Below are positions 40,618 through 49,231 of a stretch of DNA of 64,000 bases, one piece after another. A program made the position numbers and the translations under genes. Source of the DNA: JAJNPS01 sp031378845 (GTDB taxonomy: Bacteria; Pseudomonadota; Alphaproteobacteria; Rhodobacterales; Rhodobacteraceae); contig JANNES010000001.1 in assembly GCA_031378845.1 (NCBI GenBank), positions 62,001-126,000 on the forward strand, written 5' to 3'. The notes below the pieces were generated by a model. The model was not told the DNA's origin. It saw only the letters and a program-made list of their open reading frames with translations, and ran no database searches. Each line of letters starts with the position of its first letter. Within the stretch, counting starts at the first letter, position 1.

Positions 40618-43397
40618 TGTTCATGGTCGGCCCGATCGGATTTGCGACACCCTGGCTTTTGGCGGCGATGGTCGCCTTGCCGATCCTGTGGCTGCTGCTG
40701 CGGGCCGTCCCGCCCGCCCCGATCCGGCGCCGGTTTCCCGGTGTGGCGCTTCTTCTGGGGCTCAAGGACGACGAGAACGAGACCGACAAGACGCCGTGGT
40801 GGCTGCTTTTGTTGCGGATGGCGGCGATTGGCGCAGCCATCGCGGCCTTTGCGGGACCTGTGCTGAACCCCATACAGCGCGCGGTGGGTAACGATCAGCT
40901 GCTTGTGGTGATCGACGGCACTTGGGCCGATGCGCCTGACTGGTCGCGACGGATAGAGAAAGCCAGCGCTCTGGTCGAACAAGCCAAGCGTGAGGGCCGT
41001 CTGGTCGCGGTCCTGCGGCTGACCGATACGCCTCGGGCTGTGGACTTTGAGACCGCCGAGACAGCGGCTGGCAGGATCGCGGCGATGCAACCCGCACCAT
41101 GGGCGCCGGACGATCTCGGGGCCTGGGTCGGCATCTTGCCGGCGGGCGCGTACGATACCTATTGGATCTCGGACGGACTGGACCATCCCGGTCGGACACG
41201 TTTGGCCGAAGCTCTGGACGTCGGTGGCCAAGTCACGGTCTTTCAGACCGCGCGCCCGGTTTTTGCGCTGCATCCCGCGACCTTTGTCGATGGCGTGGTC
41301 GCCGTGCGTGTCAGCCGTCAGCCCACCGGCGCTCCGGTACAGATCGAGGTAGCGGCGCGTGGTCCCGATCCTGCGGGCATTGACCGCGAGCTGGCGCGCG
41401 CAACGCTGGACTTTGCGGGCGGCGCAACCGAGGCCACTGCTGATCTGGAGCTGCCGCCGGAACTGCGCAACCGCATTACGCGGTTCGAGATCACGGGCCA
41501 GCGCTCGGCAGGTGCTGTCAGTCTGACAGATGACGGCTTGAAACGCCGCAAGATCGCCATCGTCGCCACGCGGGATGACCGCGAGGGCCTGCGCCTGTTG
41601 TCGCCAACACATTATCTGCGCGAGGCGTTGCAGCCTGTGGCCGAGCTGATCGAAGGCGGTCTTGCCGACCAGCTTTTGGCCAATCCCGATGTGGTCATCC
41701 TCGCAGATGTCGCGCGCCTGACGCAAAATGAGACAGATGCGATGCTCGACTGGCTTGATAAGGGCGGGCTTTTGCTGCGATTTGCCGGTCCGCAACTGGC
41801 TGCAAGCGATGTCGCCCGCGGCACCGAGGACCCGCTGATCCCGGTGCGGCTGCGCGAAGGGGGCCGTTCCGTGGGCGGCGCCATGAGCTGGGGAGAGCCG
41901 AAGACCTTGGCGCCTTTTCCGGAAAACTCTCCCTTTTTCGGGCTTGTGGTCCCTGCTGAGGTCAACGTGACCGAGCAGGTGCTGGCGCAGCCCGACCCTG
42001 ATCTTGCGGGGCGCACGATCGCGGCTCTGACAGATGGCACGCCGCTGGTAACCCGCAAGGGCGTCGGCGACGGCCAAGTGGTCTTGTTCCATGTGACAGC
42101 CAATGCGCAGTGGTCAAACCTGCCGCTGTCGGGCCTGTTCGTGCAGATGCTGGAACGTCTGGCAGTGTCGACGCGGTCAGGTCCTCCCCAAGGACAGGAT
42201 CTCGCAGGCCAGATCTGGGTGCCTGAGCAGTTGCTGGACGGATTTGGCCAGACGATGGATGCTGGCGCGCTCGGTGGTGTTGAGGGGACGGTTCTCGCCG
42301 GGGCCATTGCAACAGGACCCGGACCAGACCTGCCCCCTGGCCTTTATGCTGGCACGGATCGGCGTGTGGCGCTGAATGCCGTAGGGGCTGAGACGGTCCT
42401 GGCGTCCGCCGAATGGCCCGCCGGGACGATGATCGAAGGGCTCGAAGCGCCGCCGGAACGCAGCCTCAAGGGGCTTATCCTGTCGGCGAGTCTTGGGCTT
42501 TTGCTGCTGGACGTGATCGCGGCCTTGCTGGTGTCGGGCCGGTTGCGCGCGGCAGGACGCGCTGTGGCCGGGGTTGTTCTGCTGGGGCTGCTTGCGGTCC
42601 AGCCGCATCCTGCCATGGCGCAGACCGAAGCAGGCCCGGAGGATCCATTTGCGCTTGAGGCGACCACCGCCGTCGTACTGGCCCACGTTGTCACCGGTGA
42701 CGCACGTGTCGACGAGATTGCCAAGGCCGGCCTGCGCGGTTTGGGCGACAGCCTTTGGGATCGCACGTCGGTCGAACCTGCTGAGCCGATGTCGGTCAAC
42801 ATCGAGACCGATGAGCTTGCGTTCTTTCCGTTTCTCTATTGGCCGGTCACCGATTCCCAGCCCGTCCCCTCGGATGCGGCCTATGCCAAGCTGAACACCT
42901 ATCTTCGCACCGGTGGCATGATCTTGTTTGACACGCGCGATGGCGATGTCGCGGGCATGGGAGGATCAACACCCGAGGCCCGCGCGCTGCAGCGCCTTGC
43001 GTCGGGGCTGGACGTGCCACCACTTGAGCTCATTCCCAACGACCATGTGTTGACGAGATCCTTTTACCTCTTGCAGGATTTTCCGGGGCGCTATCAGCAG
43101 TCCACGCTTTGGGTTGAGGCCGCTCCGCCCGACGCCGAGCAAGCCGAAGGGATGCCCTTTCGCAACCTGAATGACGGTGTGACCCCGATTGTGATCGGCG
43201 GAAATGATTGGGGTGCCGCATGGGCGGTTGATTCCAACGGCATCGCCATGCTGCCCGTCGGGCGCGGCTTTGCGGGCGAACGCCAGCGCGAGATCGCCTA
43301 CCGTTTCGGGATCAATCTGATCATGTATGTGCTGACGGGCAACTACAAATCCGATCAGGTTCATGTCCCGGCGTTGCTGGAAAGGCTGGGCCAGTGA
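40617..43397 (+). CDS. BatA-like/DUF4159 membrane protein
   Basis: The 926-residue membrane protein begins GFATPWLLAAMVALPILWLL and LLLLRMAAIGAAIAAFAG, the N-terminal BatA-like anchor. A large periplasmic or soluble middle follows (RRKIAIVATRDDREGLRLLS, ADVARLTQNETDAMLDWLDK), then a further membrane segment (LILSASLGLLLLDVIAALLV). The C-terminal DUF4159 domain is at about 700-926 (LEATTAVVLAHVVTGDARVD, LRTGGMILFDTRDGD). ATG 40617 is used; 40584 gives an unrelated extension. It overlaps the next gene by 4 bases. Confidence 0.86.
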   Translation: MFMVGPIGFATPWLLAAMVALPILWLLLRAVPPAPIRRRFPGVALLLGLKDDENETDKTPWWLLLLRMAAIGAAIAAFAGPVLNPIQRAVGNDQLLVVIDGTWADAPDWSRRIEKASALVEQAKREGRLVAVLRLTDTPRAVDFETAETAAGRIAAMQPAPWAPDDLGAWVGILPAGAYDTYWISDGLDHPGRTRLAEALDVGGQVTVFQTARPVFALHPATFVDGVVAVRVSRQPTGAPVQIEVAARGPDPAGIDRELARATLDFAGGATEATADLELPPELRNRITRFEITGQRSAGAVSLTDDGLKRRKIAIVATRDDREGLRLLSPTHYLREALQPVAELIEGGLADQLLANPDVVILADVARLTQNETDAMLDWLDKGGLLLRFAGPQLAASDVARGTEDPLIPVRLREGGRSVGGAMSWGEPKTLAPFPENSPFFGLVVPAEVNVTEQVLAQPDPDLAGRTIAALTDGTPLVTRKGVGDGQVVLFHVTANAQWSNLPLSGLFVQMLERLAVSTRSGPPQGQDLAGQIWVPEQLLDGFGQTMDAGALGGVEGTVLAGAIATGPGPDLPPGLYAGTDRRVALNAVGAETVLASAEWPAGTMIEGLEAPPERSLKGLILSASLGLLLLDVIAALLVSGRLRAAGRAVAGVVLLGLLAVQPHPAMAQTEAGPEDPFALEATTAVVLAHVVTGDARVDEIAKAGLRGLGDSLWDRTSVEPAEPMSVNIETDELAFFPFLYWPVTDSQPVPSDAAYAKLNTYLRTGGMILFDTRDGDVAGMGGSTPEARALQRLASGLDVPPLELIPNDHVLTRSFYLLQDFPGRYQQSTLWVEAAPPDAEQAEGMPFRNLNDGVTPIVIGGNDWGAAWAVDSNGIAMLPVGRGFAGERQREIAYRFGINLIMYVLTGNYKSDQVHVPALLERLGQ

Positions 43398-45472
43398 CAC
43401 AAAGCCTGATCTTTGATCCCTTGGTGCCGTGGCCGGTTTTGTCGGCCCTTGTGGGCGCGGCCCTGCTTTTTGTGGCGCTCGCCGTGTTCCGGGGCCTTGC
43501 GGGCTGGTGGCTGCGGGCCCTGACCGCGGCTGTCATGTTGGCGGCCTTGAGCAACCCGTCCTTGCAGACCGAGGACCGCGCGCCCTTGGGCGATATCGTC
43601 ATCGTCGTGGTCGATGACAGCGCGAGCCAGACCTTGGGAACAAGGGCCGACCAGACCGCGCGCGCGCTTGCCTCGGTAGAGCGTGAGGTGGCCTCGCTGC
43701 CCAATACCGAATTGCGCATCCATCGTCTGGCGGATGGGCCCGACAACACAGGCACGCTGGCGATGACCGCCCTTGCCGAAGCGATCGCCGAAGAACCCCG
43801 CGCCCGCATCGCAGGTGCCATCGTGATCTCGGACGGACGGGTGCATGACCTTGGCCTTGCCCCGGCCTTGCCCGCGCCCCTGCATCTGTTGCTGACCGGC
43901 GAAAAAGCGGACTGGGACCGCAAGCTGGTGGTCAAGAACGCCCCCGCATTTGCGATCCTCGGCGAAGAATTCATGCTGACGCTGAAAATCGAGGACGACG
44001 GGGCAACGCCCGCAGCCGCCGATGTCGAAGCCGATCTGACGATTACCGTCGACAGCGACCCGCCGCAAACCTACCGCGTGCCCGTCGGCTCCGATCTGGA
44101 ACTCCCGGTGACATTGCCCCATGGCGGCATGAATGTGCTGCAGTTCAGCGTGGCCCCGGCGGATGGAGAGCTGACCGACCGCAACAACACCGCCGTGGTG
44201 CAGATCAACGGCGTGCGTGACCGGCTGCGGGTCTTGCTGGTGTCTGGTGAGCCGCATGCGGGTGAACGTGTCTGGCGCAATCTGCTGAAGTCCGATGCGT
44301 CGGTCGATCTGGTCCATTTCACCATCCTGCGCCCCCCGGAAAAGCAAGATGGCATCCCGGTGGACGAGTTGAGCCTGATCGCCTTTCCGACGCGGGAACT
44401 GTTCATCGAAAAGATTGACGAGTTCGACCTGATCATCTTTGACCGCTATCGGATGCGGGGCATCCTGCCGATGTCGTATATCGACAATGTGGTCAGCTAT
44501 GTGCGTCAGGGCGGCACCGTTCTGGTCGCCGCAGGCCCGGAGTTTGGTGCGGTAGACAGCCTCTATCGCTCTCCTCTGGCAGATATCTTGCCGGTGGAGC
44601 CGACAGCGCAGGTGATCGAACAGGGCTTCCGTCCGAAACTGACAGAGCTTGGCAAGCGCCATCCCGTGACCGAGGGTCTGGAGGCGCTCGCACCCAAGGG
44701 CGGCTGGGGCCGCTGGTTCCGTCTGGTCGAGGTCATCCCGAAAGACGGCGCTCAGGTGGTCATGTCGGGCCCCGATGATCGGCCGCTTTTGGTGCTTGAC
44801 CGTGTGGACGAGGGTCGCGTTGCGGTGCTTGCCTCGGACCATGCCTGGCTTTGGGGTCGGGGCTACGAGGGTGGTGGGCCGCAGCTGGAGATGCTGCGCC
44901 GACTTGCGCACTGGATGCTGAAACAGCCCGAACTGGAAGAAGAAGCCCTGACCGCAACCGTTGCGGGCGAGGCTGTCACGATCACCCGCCGCACCGTGGC
45001 CGAGACACCGCCGGGGCCAGTGACCATCACCGGCCCGGACGGGGTGACGGCGACGGTCCCACTGACCGAAGCCGGTCCCGGCAAGTTCGAGACCCTCTGG
45101 CAAGCGCCCGGCTTGGGTCTCTACAGACTGGAGCAAGACGACCTTGACCGCGTCATCGCCGTAGGTCCTGCCAGTCCCAAAGAGTTCGAGGCGACGATTG
45201 CAAGCGATGTGGACCTTGCGCCGATGGTCACCGCCAGCCGGGGCGGCGTCGTGCGCATCGAAGACGGTCTTCCCGATATCCGCACGGTGCGCGAGGGCAG
45301 GCCCGCTGCCGGGCGTGGCTGGATCGGCATCGAGCCACGCGGCGCTTATGTCACGCAAGATATCGACATCGCACCGTTGGTACCGGCGTGGCTGGCACTG
45401 CTGCTGGCGGCAGCTTTGGCCATCGGGGCATGGCTTTACGAGGGTCGGCGAGGCCGGGCCGTGGCCAGCTGA
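43394..45472 (+). CDS. VWA-like/glutamine-amidotransferase-fold membrane protein
   Basis: The 692-residue protein starts GTG 43394 with VLSALVGAALLFVALAVFRG and WWLRALTAAVMLAALSN. A VWA-type segment follows (IVVVDDSASQTLGTRADQTA, where the MIDAS is degenerate DDSAS), then FILTLKIEDDG-like beta domains, a class-I glutamine-amidotransferase-like region (LRVLLVSGEPHAGERVWRN, LIIFDRYRMRGILPMSYI), and a C-terminal membrane helix (PAWLALLLAAALAIGAWL). Last gene of the MoxR operon. Its role in envelope biogenesis or stress tolerance is inferred from related operons. Confidence 0.83.
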   Translation: MTQSLIFDPLVPWPVLSALVGAALLFVALAVFRGLAGWWLRALTAAVMLAALSNPSLQTEDRAPLGDIVIVVVDDSASQTLGTRADQTARALASVEREVASLPNTELRIHRLADGPDNTGTLAMTALAEAIAEEPRARIAGAIVISDGRVHDLGLAPALPAPLHLLLTGEKADWDRKLVVKNAPAFAILGEEFMLTLKIEDDGATPAAADVEADLTITVDSDPPQTYRVPVGSDLELPVTLPHGGMNVLQFSVAPADGELTDRNNTAVVQINGVRDRLRVLLVSGEPHAGERVWRNLLKSDASVDLVHFTILRPPEKQDGIPVDELSLIAFPTRELFIEKIDEFDLIIFDRYRMRGILPMSYIDNVVSYVRQGGTVLVAAGPEFGAVDSLYRSPLADILPVEPTAQVIEQGFRPKLTELGKRHPVTEGLEALAPKGGWGRWFRLVEVIPKDGAQVVMSGPDDRPLLVLDRVDEGRVAVLASDHAWLWGRGYEGGGPQLEMLRRLAHWMLKQPELEEEALTATVAGEAVTITRRTVAETPPGPVTITGPDGVTATVPLTEAGPGKFETLWQAPGLGLYRLEQDDLDRVIAVGPASPKEFEATIASDVDLAPMVTASRGGVVRIEDGLPDIRTVREGRPAAGRGWIGIEPRGAYVTQDIDIAPLVPAWLALLLAAALAIGAWLYEGRRGRAVAS

Positions 45473-45479
45473 TCGTTGC

Positions 45480-46190
45480 TCAGGGCAGGTCGCGCCGCAG
45501 CATCACTGCACGCGAATGCGAGGCAAACTCGCGCCGCATCAGAACCGTCCCTGCAAGCAATGTGGCCGCGATCAACACATACGCGCCCAAAAGCCATGCC
45601 AGGGCGGCAAGCGAGAAATCAATCGAGCGCAAGCCCCGGTTAAAGCTTTTTGCAGCCGTGATGTTGACCTCGGCGGCCTGCGCGGCGCGGTGCAGAGCCA
45701 GGGGATCATCCGGGTCATTCGGGACCGCCGCCATGATGATCGAACAATACCCAAAGAGGCGGTTCGACCAGATGAATTTCAGCAAGGCATTGGCCAGGAA
45801 CAGCAAGACAAGCAACACGCGCAGCTGAATCTCGCCCGCCTCGGCCTCAAGCGACAGCCTTTGAGCCAGTCCCGTCAGCGTGCCCGCATTGCCGATCAGC
45901 GCCAAACCACCCCCGATCGCGATCAGACAGGCCGAAGCGAAAAAGGCAGTTCCCTGACGCAGGCTTTCGATCACGGTGGCGTCAAAGATCCGGGGCTCGC
46001 GCGTGACGAACTGGACCATCCAGTCACGGCGGTACTGCTGCATCAGGATCGTCACCGAGAGGCGGCGGGCAGGCGGATGCTCGATGATCCAGCCGATCCC
46101 CGCCCAGACCACCAGCATGAACGCCACTGCAACGCCGTCCGTCGCGGAAAACGGTCCCATGGCGCGCATCTGGTCCATAAAGCTTTGCAT
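45480..46190 (-). CDS. DUF599-family membrane protein
   Basis: The 236-residue DUF599 protein has helices at GVAVAFMLVVWAGIGWII, ASACLIAIGGGLALIG, RVLLVLLFLANALLKFIW and LAALAWLLGAYVLIAATLLA, plus the signature FGYCSIIMAAVPND. Function unknown. It converges with the MoxR operon and diverges from glcD, so the 87-base gap at 46191-46277 is a shared promoter region. Confidence 0.82.
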   Translation of the reverse strand: MQSFMDQMRAMGPFSATDGVAVAFMLVVWAGIGWIIEHPPARRLSVTILMQQYRRDWMVQFVTREPRIFDATVIESLRQGTAFFASACLIAIGGGLALIGNAGTLTGLAQRLSLEAEAGEIQLRVLLVLLFLANALLKFIWSNRLFGYCSIIMAAVPNDPDDPLALHRAAQAAEVNITAAKSFNRGLRSIDFSLAALAWLLGAYVLIAATLLAGTVLMRREFASHSRAVMLRRDLP

Positions 46191-46235
46191 TGCGGCAGCT
46201 TATGCCGGGGCGTTAGGGCTTGCCAGTGGGATAAA

Positions 46236-46256
46236 TTGGTAATATTCTTTTACCAA
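46236..46256. promoter_or_regulatory. Candidate operator of the glcD operon
   Basis: TTGGTAATATTCTTTTACCAA has perfect 7-base inverted arms around a 7-base spacer, 21 bases before the glcD start. The core TGGT-N11-ACCA (46237-46255) has exactly the geometry of the palindrome before the FadR/GntR gene at 23396-23414. The flanking sequence is AT-rich, as expected for a promoter. Confidence 0.6.
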
Positions 46257-46277
46257 ACGACAGGAAGGATCCTTGCC

Positions 46278-47708
46278 TTGGATATGCCCCCACCCAGTGC
46301 GTCGGTTCTGTCGCGCAAATCTCACATTGTCGCGCGGCTGCGCAGCGTCTTGCCTGCCGACGCCGTCATCGAGGATATCACCGAGACGCGCGCCTATGAA
46401 TGCGACGGACTGGCGGCGTACCGCTGCCCGCCGCTCGCCGTGGTGCTGCCGCGCACGACCGCCGAAGTGGCCGCAGCATTGCGCATCTGCTGGGAGGAAG
46501 GCGTGCCCGTCGTACCGCGCGGATCAGGCACGTCGTTGGCGGGCGGGGCGATGCCGACGGCCGATTGCGTGATCCTGGGTGTGGCGCGCATGAACGGTGT
46601 CCTTGAGACGGACTACGAGAACCGCTTTATTCGCGTCCAGTCCGGTCGTACGAACCTGAGCGTGACAGGTGCTGTCGAGGCGGAGGGGTTCTTCTACGCG
46701 CCCGACCCGTCCAGCCAGCTTGCCTGCGCCATCGCTGGAAACATCGCGATGAATTCCGGCGGGGCGCATTGCCTGAAATACGGCGTGACGACCAACAACC
46801 TCTTGGGGGTCACGCTGGTGCAGATGGACGGCACCGTGATCGAGGTCGGCGGACCTTGGATGGATGCCGATGGTCTGGACCTTCTGGGCGTCATCTGCGG
46901 GTCCGAAGGGCAATTGGGCGTGGTGACCGAGGCCACCTTGCGCATCCTGCCCAAGCCAGAGGGTGCACGGCCTGTGCTGATGGGATTTGACAGCAGCGAG
47001 GTCGCCGGGGCCTGTGTCAGTGCCATCATCAAGGCGGGTATCCTGCCGGTGGCCATCGAATTCATGGACCGCCTCTTGATCCGTGTTTGCGAGGACTTCG
47101 CCCATGCGGGATACCCCGACTGCGAGGCGCTCCTGATCATCGAGGTCGAGGGCAGCCCGGCCGAGATTGACGAACAACTGGCCCGCATCAAGGATATCGC
47201 GGTGGCCCATAACCCTGTCGCAATGCGCGAAAGTGCGTCCGAAGATGAGGCCAAGAAGATCTGGTTGGGCCGCAAGTCCGCGTTCAGCGCGATCGGGCGG
47301 ATCTCGGACTACATGTGTCTGGATGGGACGATCCCGGTATCGAGCCTGCCTTACGTCTTGCGCCGCATCGCCGAGCTTGGGGCGGAATACGGGTTGGCCG
47401 TGGGCAACGTCTTTCATGCCGGAGACGGCAACATGCACCCGCTGATCTTGTACGATGCAAACAAACCTGGCGATCTGGAGATCTGCGAGGCGCTGGGCGC
47501 CGAGATCCTCAAGCTTTGTGTTGAGGTCGGGGGGTGCCTGACCGGCGAACATGGCGTCGGCATCGAAAAGCGCGATCTGATGGGTGTGCAGTTCAGCGAT
47601 GACGACATGGAGGCGCAGATGCGCGTCAAGGACGTCTTCGACCCCAAATGGCTGTTGAACCCGGCCAAGGTGTTTCCATTGGATCTAAGCCACAGCCGCC
47701 GTGCCTGA
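46278..47708 (+). CDS. glcD: Glycolate oxidase subunit GlcD
   Basis: The FAD-linked catalytic subunit of glycolate dehydrogenase oxidises glycolate to glyoxylate. The 476 residues have the FAD-binding VVPRGSGTSLAGGAMPTADC, DPSSQLACAIAGNIAMNSGG and a C-terminal GNVFHAGDGNMHPLILYD with CLTGEHGVGIEK. Start: TTG 46278 (MDMPPPSASVL) has AGGAAGGA 8 bases upstream; ATG 46284 is two codons later and spaced too far. A palindrome just upstream probably binds a GntR-type regulator. Heads the operon glcD-glcE-membrane protein-glcF. Confidence 0.95.
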   Translation: MDMPPPSASVLSRKSHIVARLRSVLPADAVIEDITETRAYECDGLAAYRCPPLAVVLPRTTAEVAAALRICWEEGVPVVPRGSGTSLAGGAMPTADCVILGVARMNGVLETDYENRFIRVQSGRTNLSVTGAVEAEGFFYAPDPSSQLACAIAGNIAMNSGGAHCLKYGVTTNNLLGVTLVQMDGTVIEVGGPWMDADGLDLLGVICGSEGQLGVVTEATLRILPKPEGARPVLMGFDSSEVAGACVSAIIKAGILPVAIEFMDRLLIRVCEDFAHAGYPDCEALLIIEVEGSPAEIDEQLARIKDIAVAHNPVAMRESASEDEAKKIWLGRKSAFSAIGRISDYMCLDGTIPVSSLPYVLRRIAELGAEYGLAVGNVFHAGDGNMHPLILYDANKPGDLEICEALGAEILKLCVEVGGCLTGEHGVGIEKRDLMGVQFSDDDMEAQMRVKDVFDPKWLLNPAKVFPLDLSHSRRA

Positions 47709-47773
47709 CCCGACGCGCCGGGGACCGACTGCCCCGGGTCCCCGAGAGCATCCAACCAAAAAAAGGCGAGCCC

Positions 47774-48898
47774 TTGCGACCGTCAAGCGAACTTGAATTG
47801 GCCGAAATGATCCGGGGCGCGCGTCGCCCGCTGTTCATTCGTGGCGGTGGGACTCGCGTTGTCGCGCGCGCTGCAGGCGACATTCTGGAAACCGGCGGCC
47901 TGTCCGGCATCACGCTATACGAGCCGGGCGCGCTGACGCTTGTGGCGCAGGCGGGCACCCCCGTGGCGGACGTCGAGGCCGTGCTTGCCGCCGAAAACCA
48001 GCGTTTGGCGTTTGAAGTCCCCGACATGCGCGGCCTTTTGGGACGACACGGGACCTCGACCATCGGCGGGGTGGTTGCCGACAATGCCTCTGGTCCGCGT
48101 CGGGTGCAGGTTGGTGCGTGTCGTGACAGCCTGATCGGTGTGCGGCTGGTTGATGGGCAAGGCATGGTGATCAAGAACGGTGGCCGCGTGATGAAGAATG
48201 TCACCGGCTACGATCTGGTTAAGCTGGTCGCGGGATCGCGCGGAACTTTGGGCGTGCTGAGCGAAGTGTCGTTCAAACTGCAGGCCAAACCGGAGGCGGA
48301 GGCGACGCTGCGCGCCACCGGGCTTGTCCCGGCAGAGGCATTGACGGCGTTGCGGCGCGCGCTGGGGTCGCCCTATGATATCTCCGGGGCTGCGCATCTG
48401 GATGCGGCGAGTGCAGGAGGTGCATCGCAAACCTTGATCCGGATCGAAGGGCTGGCGGGGTCGGTGGCGTATCGCGCTGCGGAACTGACACGCCTGTTGG
48501 GTGATTGCGAGATCATCCACGGCCAGTTAAGCGCAGAGATCTGGCACCGCGTCCGTGATGTTGCACCATTTGTGGATCGGCCCGGTGCCGTTTGGCGATT
48601 GTCAGTCACGCCGTCCAAGGCGATGGAGGTCCCGTCGGCCCTGACAAAGGCGGGTGTTGCCCATGAGTCGATCTGGGACTGGGGCGGCGGGCGGCTCTGG
48701 TTGTTGGTGCAAGGCGCGGTGACGCCGCTGATCCGGGCCGCCGTGATCGGCATCGGACATGCCACACTGATCCGGCCAAATGCAGAGACGTTGCGCAAAG
48801 ATGGTTTGGCGCAAGAGGCACCCGCCATCGCCACATTGACGGCGGGTCTGCGCGCGGCCTTTGATCCGCGCGGCATTTTGAACACCGCGGAGGCCTGA
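47774..48898 (+). CDS. glcE: Glycolate oxidase subunit GlcE
   Basis: The second FAD-binding subunit of glycolate dehydrogenase is 374 residues from TTG 47774. The start is chosen because AAAAGGCGAG lies directly upstream and the preceding frame back to 47648 overlaps glcD. It has FIRGGGTRVVARA, YEPGALTLVAQAGTPVADVE, GRHGTSTIGGVVADNASGP and GGRVMKNVTGYDLVKLVAGS. The C-terminus ends AFDPRGILNTAEA, as in glycolate oxidase subunits. Confidence 0.94.
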   Translation: MRPSSELELAEMIRGARRPLFIRGGGTRVVARAAGDILETGGLSGITLYEPGALTLVAQAGTPVADVEAVLAAENQRLAFEVPDMRGLLGRHGTSTIGGVVADNASGPRRVQVGACRDSLIGVRLVDGQGMVIKNGGRVMKNVTGYDLVKLVAGSRGTLGVLSEVSFKLQAKPEAEATLRATGLVPAEALTALRRALGSPYDISGAAHLDAASAGGASQTLIRIEGLAGSVAYRAAELTRLLGDCEIIHGQLSAEIWHRVRDVAPFVDRPGAVWRLSVTPSKAMEVPSALTKAGVAHESIWDWGGGRLWLLVQGAVTPLIRAAVIGIGHATLIRPNAETLRKDGLAQEAPAIATLTAGLRAAFDPRGILNTAEA

Positions 48899-48904
48899 AA
48901 CAGA

Positions 48905-49231
48905 ATGCAGCCGATATTCATCTTTGCTGCGGTCCCGCTGGCGGTTTTTCTGGTGCTCGTCGCGCTGCCGCGCGGCAGACCAGCCCTGATCGGCATCGGT
49001 GGCGCGGCGCTTGTCGCCATTGTGGGCACCGCTTTGATGGTCACCCTCGACGGGACGGGGTTTGGTGCGGCACTTGGCATGCTTGCCGGATCGGCAATCG
49101 CCCTTGCGGCAATCGCGCAGGCGCTGCGACAGGCGTTGGGTCCGGGGCGTCCGCGCTGGGTCTATCCGGTCATTGTGTTGGTGGCGCTGATCGCGGGCAG
49201 TTGGCCCCTCGTGCAGAGTTTGGGGGGCTAG
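48905..49231 (+). CDS. Small membrane protein inserted between glcE and glcF
   Basis: The 108-residue hydrophobic protein has four helices (PIFIFAAVPLAVFLVLVAL, LIGIGGAALVAIVGTALMV, LGMLAGSAIALAAIAQAL, WVYPVIVLVALIAGSWPLV). It lies 6 bases after glcE, and its stop is directly followed by the GTG of glcF, so it belongs to the operon. It could anchor the soluble GlcDEF complex to the membrane or be a transport element; I do not recognise the family. Confidence 0.75.
   Translation: MQPIFIFAAVPLAVFLVLVALPRGRPALIGIGGAALVAIVGTALMVTLDGTGFGAALGMLAGSAIALAAIAQALRQALGPGRPRWVYPVIVLVALIAGSWPLVQSLGG

Noticed and set aside
43361..45358. A 665-codon minus-strand frame opposite the last gene of the MoxR operon
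   Set aside because: Antisense to a clear operon gene; composition is histidine- and arginine-rich, typical of shadow frames in GC-rich DNA.
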